Below the pieces are notes generated by a model that saw nothing but the letters and a program-made list of their open reading frames with translations, ran no database searches and had not been told where the DNA came from. A program made the position numbers and the translations under genes. Shown piece by piece: positions 1-8,052 of a stretch of 16,106 bases of DNA (its first letter is position 1; every line of letters starts with the position of its first letter). This DNA is from 0-14-0-20-45-22 sp041645495 (GTDB lineage Bacteria; Fidelibacterota; UBA2242): contig JBAZPZ010000045.1 in assembly GCA_041645495.1 (NCBI GenBank), positions 1 through 16,106 of the forward strand, written 5' to 3'.

Positions 1-16
1 CATCACAAACAAAAAA

Positions 17-23
17 AAGGAGG
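17..23 (+). promoter_or_regulatory. Shine-Dalgarno site of the first gene
   Basis: AAGGAGG matches the anti-Shine-Dalgarno sequence almost perfectly. It lies 4 bases before the ATG at 28 and 10 bases before a second in-frame ATG at 34. The spacing is short for the first ATG and long for the second, so either could be used. The signal peptide is intact in both cases. Confidence 0.75.
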
Positions 24-27
24 CGTT

Positions 28-879
28 ATGAAGATGAATGTTACCAAGTCGTGCTTAGTGATCGCAATTGCTGTCATTGCATTGATACTGAGCGGATGTA
101 AGTTTGAGGAAATTACCCAACCAACAACGGCAACCGCCGGAGAGCAAATCACGGTGAATCTGTCAATCTCTACCAGTGATTCCGATGCAAACACCAAGTG
201 GGGTTTGCTGGGATTATTGATCCCCAATGACTGGACTGTTGATACGGTTTACTACGGTGGCGATTTTGGAACGGGCGGCGCGCATTTCCTGCATCCGGAC
301 AGCTCTGACAAGTATCCCAGTAAATACGACACCGGATGGGCGGATTCCATTGATGCTATTCGTCCCAGTGGAGACAATATGCGCTGGGAAGTATGGGAAG
401 CAAACGATGGGCATTCTTGGAGTGTTAAATCTTATATTGATGCGACAGTCCTTATGACCGTCGGAAATACCAATGGTACCTATGGACTGGGATATTTCTT
501 TACTGAAGGTGCGATGGATTTAAGATTTATACTTTACGGGATTCCGTATACGGACAGCCTGGGGAATATGATCACTGTCACCGGTGCTGCGGTTAAAGAC
601 GAAAAACTCATCGTAAACAAGTTCAATCTGTCTCAGAACTTCCCGAATCCATTTAATCCAGCGACAAAAATCGGGTACCAGATTGCTGAAAATGCAATAG
701 TGAACCTGACTGTTTTTGATGTGTTCGGGCGCGAAGTTGCGACATTGGTAAACGAAGCCAAAGCGGCCGGCAACTATCATGTCACTTTTTCCGGAAAGAA
801 TCTGCCAAGCGGTATTTATTTTTATAAATTACAGGCGGGCAGTCAGGCGTTTACACGGAAGATGGTATTGGCCAAATAA
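28..879 (+). CDS. Lipoprotein-like secreted protein with T9SS type A sorting domain
   Basis: A 283-residue protein of unknown specific function, predicted to be exported and surface-attached. Residues 1-23 form a signal peptide with a hydrophobic core, ending in a lipobox L-S-G-C with Cys24 as the candidate lipidated residue. Residues about 30-195 look like a beta-rich module with a 'P-N-D-W-T-V' segment and many Gly, Asp and Trp residues; I do not recognise the family. Residues about 199-283 are a typical T9SS type A sorting domain: N-F-P-N-P-F-N-P, then V-F-D-V-F-G-R-E-V, L-P-S-G-I-Y-F-Y-K-L and a basic C-terminus ending R-K-M-V-L-A-K. Having both a lipobox and a T9SS tail is unusual. The gene is more AT-rich than the operon downstream and is followed by a hairpin, so it is probably transcribed separately. 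Confidence 0.85.
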   Translation: MKMNVTKSCLVIAIAVIALILSGCKFEEITQPTTATAGEQITVNLSISTSDSDANTKWGLLGLLIPNDWTVDTVYYGGDFGTGGAHFLHPDSSDKYPSKYDTGWADSIDAIRPSGDNMRWEVWEANDGHSWSVKSYIDATVLMTVGNTNGTYGLGYFFTEGAMDLRFILYGIPYTDSLGNMITVTGAAVKDEKLIVNKFNLSQNFPNPFNPATKIGYQIAENAIVNLTVFDVFGREVATLVNEAKAAGNYHVTFSGKNLPSGIYFYKLQAGSQAFTRKMVLAK

Positions 880-903
880 CATCCGGTCCATTTGACACGT
901 TGA

Positions 904-942
904 GCCTTATAAGGGGCAGGAGTCATCCTGCCCCTTATAGGC
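904..942 (+). terminator. Strong hairpin, probable transcription terminator
   Basis: An inverted repeat pairs 904-921 with 926-942: 17 base pairs, one bulged T at 907 and a four-base loop GTCA. The upper stem contains an uninterrupted GGGGCAGGA/TCCTGCCCC block. The hairpin begins 24 bases after the stop of the first gene, where a terminator is expected. The sequence after it (GTTTGAGGATTTGTG) has only scattered T residues, so it is not a textbook intrinsic terminator and might instead be an RNA-stabilising 3' hairpin. Confidence 0.65.
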
Positions 943-987
943 GTTTGAGGATTTGTGCTGATGTTTAACAATGCATAAGATTGGTTG

Positions 988-2100
988 ATGATGACCACGT
1001 TAAAAGTACAACAAGCAAAAGACATCGGTCTACAGTTTGCCGATAATCCGCATAAAATGGTTGGACAGGATGGCGCTTTTTCGATTCCGCTGAAAAGCGA
1101 AACGCTCTGGTTCTTTGGAGACACGCTGATCGGAAAGCGCATTCCGGGTGACAGCCTTTGGTATATTAACGGTTTCGCCGTCGGTGGAGACGATATGTCC
1201 GGTAAAGGCGCCATGGAGAAAATGCTAAACAACAGCGGGCTGATCTTACCCGATCAGGATGCGAGTAACGGACTCAAGAACTATGAGTACATCTTGAACA
1301 CGGACGGTTCATTGAAGACTTTATTGCCGTTACTGGAAAACGAAAACCCGAATGAGATACGGATTTGGTGTCAACATGGGGTTTTCCTTGAAGGGAAATT
1401 GTATCTCTCCTTCGTTAAAGTTAAAATGATTCCGCAGAGTGAAGTACTCGGAACCAATGAAAAAGGCGAGGTTCTGCCGGTCAACTTTGATGTGATCGGT
1501 TCCGGTCTGGCCGTTGGGGATACAAAAATCTGGAAATTCCGGCGCATCTTTTATCATGGGACTGATATCCTGTGGAGTAAAAACGAACCTCATTTTGGTT
1601 CGGCTATCTATCCGGTTTTTCCGGAGCGGAAATTATATTTGTACGGTGTCTGCATGGGGCAGGACCGTATTCAGAAATGTTGCCTGGCACGAGTCGATTT
1701 TGACAAGATCGAAGAACTGGATAAATATGAATATTTGACCTCCGGAAAACCTGAATGGAGTTCCAGAGTGGAAGACGCTAAGGTTCTGTTTGTCGAAGCG
1801 CCGAGTGAAGTGTCGGTGTCTTACAATAAACATCTCGGCGCCTACCTCGCGGTTCACTCCTGGCGCACGACAACCCAGATCGTCGGCAGAACAGCGCCAA
1901 ACCTATGGGGACCGTGGAGCCACGAAACAATATTATGGGAAGCGAAAATAAATAACGGTAAAACTATTCCCTATCCCCGACTGGTATATGCCGGGAAGGA
2001 ACACCCGGAGCTTTCTCAGAATAACGGAAAGACGATCTATATTACCTATATTGAATTTGAAGAATATTTTCCTCATCTGGTTCAGCTGAACCTGGAATAA
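988..2100 (+). CDS. DUF4185-like beta-propeller protein, putative glycosidase-related
   Basis: About 370 residues with no signal peptide, so probably cytoplasmic. Repeated short blades fit a five-bladed beta-propeller of the DUF4185 type, a group related to GH43/GH117-like folds. Landmarks are W-F-F-G-D-T near the N-terminus, the blade motif K-L-Y-L-S-F near residue 137 and, near residue 285, S-V-S-Y-N-K-H-L-G-A-Y-L followed by a T-A-P-N-L-W-G-P-W-S block. That last pattern (a patient's 'own data' strand followed by 'selected parts as they passed W-G-P-W') is typical of propeller glycosidase relatives. The reading frame opens with TTG at 985, but ATG at 988 or 991 is more likely; no clear Shine-Dalgarno site decides between them. 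Its GC content resembles the upstream gene more than the operon. Catalytic activity is not shown and the substrate is unknown; the neighbourhood suggests a carbohydrate. Confidence 0.6.
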   Translation: MMTTLKVQQAKDIGLQFADNPHKMVGQDGAFSIPLKSETLWFFGDTLIGKRIPGDSLWYINGFAVGGDDMSGKGAMEKMLNNSGLILPDQDASNGLKNYEYILNTDGSLKTLLPLLENENPNEIRIWCQHGVFLEGKLYLSFVKVKMIPQSEVLGTNEKGEVLPVNFDVIGSGLAVGDTKIWKFRRIFYHGTDILWSKNEPHFGSAIYPVFPERKLYLYGVCMGQDRIQKCCLARVDFDKIEELDKYEYLTSGKPEWSSRVEDAKVLFVEAPSEVSVSYNKHLGAYLAVHSWRTTTQIVGRTAPNLWGPWSHETILWEAKINNGKTIPYPRLVYAGKEHPELSQNNGKTIYITYIEFEEYFPHLVQLNLE

Positions 2101-2141
2101 TATGAGAACCGGGAAGAACTGAATAAATGACAGATATATAA

Positions 2142-3092
2142 ATGAAGCATCGCGAACGTACGAAAATTGTTTTGGAAGGCGGTATTCCGGACTATGTGCC
2201 GACATTTGAATTGGTTTTCGACGAAACCGAACGGGATTTTCAGAGACGCACCTGGATCGGCGGCCCGGTAGATCCTGACGTAACTGGGATGAATTATGCG
2301 GATAAGGTTAAATACAACGCCCGCCTGTATGTCGATGTTGCCCGGCGTTATGGCCATTCGATTATTTTTATTAACCGGACAATGGGCGTCCATGAGAACA
2401 AGGGAGAAACCGGTGTCAGAGATACGATCCGGGAAATCCGCGAAATCTCGGGCGACGAATTCATGGTGATGTGCCATAACGACCCAACCTTTATGATCCC
2501 GTTCAATAACATGGAACAGTTCTGCTTCGACCTGATCGATCGGCCGGATTACATGCACGAAGTCGCCCGTAAAAACGTGACGGAGAGTTTCGCGCGTTGT
2601 CACGAAATGCTGGCGGCCGGAGCGGACGGCTTTATCCTGTGTTGTGATTACTGCTTCAACGCCGGGCCGTTCATCAGCCCGACTCAATTCGAGGAATTCA
2701 TTGCCCCTTACCTGAAAGAAGCCGTGATCTATTTTCGCAAGACCGGCGCTTATGTGATTAAACATACCGATGGCAATATCATGCCGATCATCCGCTTTCT
2801 GCTCGATGCCGAACCGCACGCTCTGCACTCGCTCGATCCGATGGCCGGCGTCGACATTAAATTTGTTAAAGAAAATTATGGCAAACGCGTCGCGCTTTGC
2901 GGCAACGTGGACTGCTCGCTGATGCAGACCGGAACGCCAGCGCAAATCCGCGCCAGCGCCGAATATTGCCTGACGCACGCCAAGCCGGGCGGCGGCTACA
3001 TTTTCTCGACTTCAAATTGCGTTTTTCGGGGCATGCCGCTGGAAAGTTACGACCTGATTCACGACATCTGGTTGGCGAACCGGAACTATTAA
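2142..3092 (+). CDS. Uroporphyrinogen decarboxylase (URO-D) family protein, copy 1
   Basis: A 316-residue TIM-barrel protein of the URO-D superfamily, which includes HemE and the MtaA/MtbA/CmuA corrinoid methyltransferases. Recognisable parts are the N-terminal M-K-H-R-E-R segment, the central A-G-A-D-G-F-I-L strand, H-T-D-G-N at 208-212, L-C-G-N-V-D at 252-257 and the C-terminal G-G-G-Y-I-F-S-T-S-N-C with Cys293. MtaA-type enzymes bind zinc through H-x-C plus a late Cys; here the pair is H208-x-D210, while Cys293 sits about where the late Cys would be. It lacks HemE-like features and is not expected to make coproporphyrinogen. The only in-frame ATG nearby is 2142, with a poor Shine-Dalgarno context. 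It opens the sugar operon, and a divergent second copy lies at 12089. True reaction unknown; methyl transfer or decarboxylation on a sugar-derived compound is speculation. Confidence 0.85.
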   Translation: MKHRERTKIVLEGGIPDYVPTFELVFDETERDFQRRTWIGGPVDPDVTGMNYADKVKYNARLYVDVARRYGHSIIFINRTMGVHENKGETGVRDTIREIREISGDEFMVMCHNDPTFMIPFNNMEQFCFDLIDRPDYMHEVARKNVTESFARCHEMLAAGADGFILCCDYCFNAGPFISPTQFEEFIAPYLKEAVIYFRKTGAYVIKHTDGNIMPIIRFLLDAEPHALHSLDPMAGVDIKFVKENYGKRVALCGNVDCSLMQTGTPAQIRASAEYCLTHAKPGGGYIFSTSNCVFRGMPLESYDLIHDIWLANRNY

Positions 3093-3114
3093 TTATAAAA
3101 CAAAGATAACAAAC

Positions 3115-5904
3115 ATGAACCAAAAGAAAACCATCCATATTTTATCGAATACCCACTGGGACCGTGAATGGCGTTTTCCGTTTCAGGAAACCCGCCTGCA
3201 TTTGGTAAAATTACTCGACAATCTGCTGAATTTGATGGAAACGGACCCGGAATACAAATATTTCAACTTCGATTCGCAGACGATCTTCCTCGACGATTAT
3301 CTGGAAATCAAACCGGAAAACCGTTCGCGGCTGGAAGCCCTGATCAAGGCCGGCCGGCTAATCGTCGGCCCGTGGTACACCTTGCCCGAAGAATTTACCG
3401 TGAACGCCGAGTCGCTCGTGCGCAATCTGCTGATGGGCAAGCGTGTCGGCGATTCCTTCGGCAAAACGTCAAAGGTTGGTTATACGCCTACTTCATACGG
3501 ACAGATTTCCCAGATGGCGCAGATTTACGATGGATTCGGTATCGACGGCATTATTTTTTACCGGGGAATTCACCACACCGAAGGCACGAACGAATATTTT
3601 CTGGAAGCGCCGGACGGAACCCGGATTCTGGGAATTCGCCTAAGCCGGCACGTTAGCCGTGGCGCCTTTTTCATGTATGTTTCCAAACGCACGATGCACG
3701 ATCCCGAATGGCACGGATTTCGTTGGGGCGAAGAAGGCTGTCTGCCGTTCCATTTCTGCCGTGCCGATCATGACCACGAAGAAGAACCTTTGATAATCCG
3801 TTCTCCTTACGGCGAAACCTGTAAACTCGAGAACGTCAAGCCGGGCATCCTGACCGCCATGGAAGACATCCTAGAACAGGCAACCACCGACTGCCTGGTT
3901 TTATTCGACGGCATGGACAGCGCCTATCCGAACAAACATTTACCGCAGATTATCGCCGCCGCCAACAAGGTCAATCACGACTGGAAATTTATCCACAGTT
4001 CCCTGCCGAATTTCCTGGCCGACCTGAAGCCGCGCATCGAACCGGAAAAACTCACTGTTCTGAAAGGCGAACGCCGCCATCCCAGCCCGGACAACATGTT
4101 CAACGCCTTTCTGAAGGATTCGCTCTCCTCGCGGATTTACATCAAACAACGCAATGCCGAGGTCGAGCGCACGCTGATGCAATGGGCCGAGCCGTTTTCT
4201 GTGATCGCCGAACTTTTAGACGAAGAGGAATATCCCGCCAGCGTGCTGATCCATGCCTGGAAAATACTACTGTCCTGTCACTCGCACGACGGCATCGGCG
4301 GCTTGAGTCCCGATCAGATTCACAAAGACATGCTATCGCGCTTCGATCAGGTCGAACTCATCGGCCAGGCTCTGATGAAAACCGCGCTTGGCGGAATCGT
4401 CTCCCGCATCGATACCGGCAACGCCAATCCCGAAGATGTCATGATTACGGTTTTCAATCCGTTGCCGATCGAACGGGATGACGTCCCGCAGGTTTATATC
4501 GACTTCCCGCGCGAAAAACCTTACCGCGCATTCTCGATCTACGACGACCAGGGGCAAAAGGTCAGTCATCAGGCAATTTCCCGCGAGGAAAGTTATCTGA
4601 TCCCGATCGAGCCGCACGAATTGCCGACCTCTTATTACACGACCAAATGGAAAGTCGCATTCGAGGCGAAAAACCTGCCGGCGCTGGGCTTTAAAACCTT
4701 CACCGTCAAACCGGAAAATGGCCGAAAATCCAATTACGGTTCGCTGGTTACGGCTACAAACATGCTGGAAAACGAATTCCTGAAAGTTAAAATCGAAACG
4801 AACGGCACATTGACCGTGACCGACAAAAAAAGTGGTGAAATGTACCACGACCTGCTTTGGTTCGAAGACACCGGCGAATCCGGCGATCCGTGGTCGCGCA
4901 TTCCGCCGGTCGGCGACGGCAATACGGTTTACAATTCGCTCGGCTGTTCCGCCGCAATCAAACAGGTTTGCGACGGGCCGCTGACCACGACCTTTCAGAT
5001 CAAAATCAAAATGAACCTGCCGGCTGAAATCATTCGCGGCGCGAAAAAACGCAGTCCGTACGAAAAGGAATTGCCGATCAGTGCCCGCATCACCTTACAA
5101 AAAGGCGATCCGAAGTTGCACATTAAAATCGACCTTGAAAATACAGTTAAAGATCATCGTCTGCGCGCAATGTTCGACAGCGGTTTCCGTCCGCAGAAAT
5201 CAATCTCCAGCGGACAATTCGACGTTTTGGAACGCGATGCATTCCTGCCGGATACGTCGGAATGGCTGGAACCGTACACCGGCACTCAGCCCAACAACGG
5301 AGGCGTCTGGGTCGAGAACGGAAAACGCGGCCTGGCCGTGTTTAACTTCGGCCTGCCGGAATATGAAGTTTTCGATAACGAAAGCGGGACGATCGCGATG
5401 ACGCTTCTGCGTGGTTTTGGCTACCCGAAAATGTCCGGCATCGCCCGTGAGGATTTGGTCGAGCGGGTCGGCAACGAAGGTTCGCAATGCTCGGGAAATC
5501 AGCACTACGAACTGGCGCTGTATTTTTATTCCGGCAATTGGCAATCGGCGGGCGTTCAGCGTCGCGAACGGGAACACAAATACCCGATGCTCAGCGTACA
5601 TCACGGCCGCTATTCCGGCCAGGGCCTGACCAAATGCGAATCGTTCCTGAAAATCGAGCCGGAAATGCTCATTATGACCACCTTGAAAAAAGCCGAGTCC
5701 GGCAACGGCTACGTTGTGCGTTTTTATAATCCGTCCGATGAAGCCGCCGAAGGTTTTCTGTCGTTTAAATTTCCGGTAAAACGGGCGGTTTTGTTAGACC
5801 TGAATGAGGAGCCGGTCGCCGAAGTCAAAGTGACCGATCCGCACCGGATAAAAGTTCAGGTTCCGCAAAAGAAAATAATTACGGTTTTGCTAAAGAATGT
5901 GTAA
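3115..5904 (+). CDS. Divergent GH38 family alpha-mannosidase-like protein
   Basis: A 929-residue protein with the GH38 architecture: N-terminal catalytic barrel, three-helix middle region and beta-rich C-terminal domains. The opening S-N-T-H-W-D-R-E-W puts the metal ligands at His14 and Asp16. F-D-G-M-D-S gives Asp268 as a candidate acid/base, and C-H-S-H-D-G-I-G-G gives His391 at the position of the fourth metal ligand. The expected nucleophile, normally Asp in a P-D-S-F-G type motif, is Thr126 here (G-Y-T-P-T-S-Y-G-Q at 122-130). This Asp also binds the metal, so the protein either uses another residue, belongs to a divergent subfamily, or is not a standard retaining mannosidase. There is no signal peptide, so it is probably intracellular. 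The start at 3115 is preceded by an A-rich stretch without a Shine-Dalgarno site. The stop at 5902 shares its frame with the next gene. Confidence 0.85.
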   Translation: MNQKKTIHILSNTHWDREWRFPFQETRLHLVKLLDNLLNLMETDPEYKYFNFDSQTIFLDDYLEIKPENRSRLEALIKAGRLIVGPWYTLPEEFTVNAESLVRNLLMGKRVGDSFGKTSKVGYTPTSYGQISQMAQIYDGFGIDGIIFYRGIHHTEGTNEYFLEAPDGTRILGIRLSRHVSRGAFFMYVSKRTMHDPEWHGFRWGEEGCLPFHFCRADHDHEEEPLIIRSPYGETCKLENVKPGILTAMEDILEQATTDCLVLFDGMDSAYPNKHLPQIIAAANKVNHDWKFIHSSLPNFLADLKPRIEPEKLTVLKGERRHPSPDNMFNAFLKDSLSSRIYIKQRNAEVERTLMQWAEPFSVIAELLDEEEYPASVLIHAWKILLSCHSHDGIGGLSPDQIHKDMLSRFDQVELIGQALMKTALGGIVSRIDTGNANPEDVMITVFNPLPIERDDVPQVYIDFPREKPYRAFSIYDDQGQKVSHQAISREESYLIPIEPHELPTSYYTTKWKVAFEAKNLPALGFKTFTVKPENGRKSNYGSLVTATNMLENEFLKVKIETNGTLTVTDKKSGEMYHDLLWFEDTGESGDPWSRIPPVGDGNTVYNSLGCSAAIKQVCDGPLTTTFQIKIKMNLPAEIIRGAKKRSPYEKELPISARITLQKGDPKLHIKIDLENTVKDHRLRAMFDSGFRPQKSISSGQFDVLERDAFLPDTSEWLEPYTGTQPNNGGVWVENGKRGLAVFNFGLPEYEVFDNESGTIAMTLLRGFGYPKMSGIAREDLVERVGNEGSQCSGNQHYELALYFYSGNWQSAGVQRREREHKYPMLSVHHGRYSGQGLTKCESFLKIEPEMLIMTTLKKAESGNGYVVRFYNPSDEAAEGFLSFKFPVKRAVLLDLNEEPVAEVKVTDPHRIKVQVPQKKIITVLLKNV

Positions 5905-5964
5905 GATCGTTTTGGTTGTAGAAAATCTCGAATTCCGATTATTCTGAATGGAGCAGTTACTCGT

Positions 5965-8052
5965 ATGATCCCAAAAGTTACCGATTTGATCAGCAGTTCG
6001 ATGACACATCGTTTCGGCGATGTTTTCAATCCGCCGGGGCTGACGAATTTCGTAGGCACGGTGCAGGCCGACATCGACCTCACCGGCATCCGCAGTCTGA
6101 ATTTCCCGCCGTTCGGCACAGGACAATTATTGACCGCCGGTCTGTTTCTCGACGGTTGGTACTTCCCGGCTACCGGAACGCCAGTGACATTTTACTGGCG
6201 GCCTGACAAGATCGTCCGCGAGGCCGAATATCGTGGTCTGTTCCTGCATTCGGAGACGGTTTTGCTGACTGGCAAAAACGGTGTGATTATCCGGCTGAAG
6301 GTTGAAAATCGCTCCGGCGCAGACAGGATAGTCGAAACCAAATTCGGAGTCGCGGGTGCGATCACCAAGACATTGACGAAATGGAATTCATTCATTCCAC
6401 CCAGCGAAGAGGAAAATATCATCGAGCCCGATCCGGTGCGCTCCGCCGTCATTTTCAAAGCCCGCAACAGTCAGGCCGTTCAGATTCAGGGCGTTTTCCC
6501 GTTCGTCGAAGCCGTCGATCCATCGTGGATCGCAGGCCGGATGCGACTCGCGGCTGGCGAAACGAAAGTGATTTATTACATGAGCCTGGTCGGCGACGAT
6601 CCAGACGCAGTCATTCGCCAGTTTGATGAAATTCGCTCGAATCCCGATGCCGAAATCCGGAAGACCGAAGAAGATTGGAATGCCGAACTTCAGGCCGTTT
6701 TCACACCCGGCAACAGCCGCTATTCCGGCTATCTGCCGACGCTTTTCACCGACGACAAGGAAATTTTAAAACTCTACCTCACCGGCATTCTGAGCGTTAT
6801 CTATTTTAAGCGCGACAATCCGTATTCTGTTTACGGGCGCGCCTACGACACGCTGATGCCGCGCTACTGGCAGACGACGACCTTTATCTGGGATTATCAC
6901 CTGAGTCAGCTGGTACATTCTCTGCTGGACCCGGACGTGATGCAGAAATACCTCGAACACTGGATGATGATGGACATGCATCACCATTTCGGATCGGATT
7001 ATTTAACCGGCGGACCAGTCGGGCCATGGTATTCGGTTAATGATTACGCCATGTTGTCGATGTCCAGTTATTTATTAAGATGGAACGGGCGGATGAATTG
7101 GCTCGGCAAAACAATAAACGGTTCAGAGATTAACGGCACCGGCCCGAAGAAGGTGCTGGATCACCTGCAAAAACACGCCGACAGCTGGAATTTTTTCAAA
7201 AGTAAGCACGGTCTGGCGGATTACGGCGGTATCAACAACCTGCTGGAATGCGTCAGCACATATATTCACGAAGTCGCCAGCCTGAACGCCGGAAACGTCT
7301 TTAACCTGCGCTTCATGGCCGATCTTTTAGACTTGACCGGCAAACCGGAACAGGCCCAAAAATACCGCCGTGAAGCGACCGCGCTTTTGCCCGAAGTCCA
7401 GAAATTGTACAAAAACGGCAGTGGTTTCTGGCACGCCCGCTTCCCCGACGGCAAATTGGTCGAGGTGCGGCATTGCTACGACTTTTTTACGACGATCAAT
7501 ACGATCGGCGACGATCTGACCGCTACTCAGAAAGCCGAGATGTTCCGCTTCTTCAATGAGGAATTGAAAACCGAAACATGGATTAGAGCTATGTCGCCGT
7601 TGGACGACAACACCATGTTCAGCGCGCGCCCCGATCATCAGTGGAACGGCGGTTATCCGGCCTGGCCGCCGCAAGCGGCTGGTGCGCTTTATAAAATCGG
7701 CCGCGGCGATGTCGCTTTCGAATGGCTGAAAGGCGTTGCCCGCAGTGCCAACCAGGGACCATTCGGACAGGCGCAATTCGTGGAAACAGTCGCCCCGACC
7801 GAAGACGGTGGAGCCCGTAAATGCCCGGGCGATGCGCCTTACCTGTGTGATTGGACGGTTTCCGGCGGCGGCGCCTGGATCAATGTCATCATCGAGTCGA
7901 TCTTCGGCGTGCGTGCCGGACTCAATCAAATCACGGCTCAGCCGGATTTCGGCGCTTTCGATCCGAAGGCTGAACTGCACAACCTGCGCTATCAGGGCAA
8001 ACGCTACAATGTCAACAAATCTGGACTCAGGGAGGTTGGAAAAGATGAATAA
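5965..8052 (+). CDS. Six-hairpin (alpha/alpha)6-barrel glycosidase-like protein
   Basis: A 695-residue protein with an N-terminal beta-sandwich (about 1-260) followed by an (alpha/alpha)6 barrel like those of GH63, GH37 and GH78 relatives. Landmarks are F-I-W-D-Y-H-L-S at 307-314 with Asp310 as a possible functional acid, H-H-H-F-G-S-D-Y-L-T-G-G-P-V-G-P-W-Y, the helix pair containing A-S-L-N-A-G-N-V-F-N-L, W-N-G-G-Y-P-A-W-P-P-Q (similar in layout to the G-W-A-P-L-Q region of trehalases) and a C-terminal W-T-V-S-G-G-G-A-W-I-N. I cannot assign a GH family or substrate. No signal peptide is visible, so it is likely cytoplasmic beside the GH38 protein. GGAG at 5950-5953 supports ATG 5965, although Met13 (6001) is an alternative. 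Its end overlaps the esterase gene by 8 bases, implying coupled translation. Confidence 0.72.
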   Translation: MIPKVTDLISSSMTHRFGDVFNPPGLTNFVGTVQADIDLTGIRSLNFPPFGTGQLLTAGLFLDGWYFPATGTPVTFYWRPDKIVREAEYRGLFLHSETVLLTGKNGVIIRLKVENRSGADRIVETKFGVAGAITKTLTKWNSFIPPSEEENIIEPDPVRSAVIFKARNSQAVQIQGVFPFVEAVDPSWIAGRMRLAAGETKVIYYMSLVGDDPDAVIRQFDEIRSNPDAEIRKTEEDWNAELQAVFTPGNSRYSGYLPTLFTDDKEILKLYLTGILSVIYFKRDNPYSVYGRAYDTLMPRYWQTTTFIWDYHLSQLVHSLLDPDVMQKYLEHWMMMDMHHHFGSDYLTGGPVGPWYSVNDYAMLSMSSYLLRWNGRMNWLGKTINGSEINGTGPKKVLDHLQKHADSWNFFKSKHGLADYGGINNLLECVSTYIHEVASLNAGNVFNLRFMADLLDLTGKPEQAQKYRREATALLPEVQKLYKNGSGFWHARFPDGKLVEVRHCYDFFTTINTIGDDLTATQKAEMFRFFNEELKTETWIRAMSPLDDNTMFSARPDHQWNGGYPAWPPQAAGALYKIGRGDVAFEWLKGVARSANQGPFGQAQFVETVAPTEDGGARKCPGDAPYLCDWTVSGGGAWINVIIESIFGVRAGLNQITAQPDFGAFDPKAELHNLRYQGKRYNVNKSGLREVGKDE
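8030..8035 (+). promoter_or_regulatory. Shine-Dalgarno site for the long form of the esterase
   Basis: GGGAGG lies inside the end of the upstream glycosidase gene, 9 bases before ATG 8045. It supports the start that includes the signal peptide and rejects the longer open frame reaching back to 7736, which overlaps the glycosidase by more than 300 bases. Confidence 0.7.

Noticed and set aside
952..983. A Bacteroidetes-like promoter, TTTG at 952-955 and TAAGATTG at 976-983
   Set aside because: The second box matches only partly, the spacing would place the transcript start at the ATG itself, and such short AT-rich matches are frequent by chance.
2128..2142. A five-codon ORF (ATGACAGATATATAA) just before the first URO-D gene
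   Set aside because: It has no ribosome binding site and no sign of being an attenuator; probably chance.
2142..3092. HemE, the haem-pathway uroporphyrinogen decarboxylase
   Set aside because: The sequence has MtaA-like superfamily features in place of HemE motifs, a second diverged copy lies in the same operon, and no other haem gene is nearby.
7736..8044. A 103-codon N-terminal extension of the esterase
   Set aside because: It overlaps the glycosidase gene in another frame, reads as low-quality Arg/Ser-rich sequence, and the ATG at 8045 has a signal peptide and a Shine-Dalgarno site right before it.
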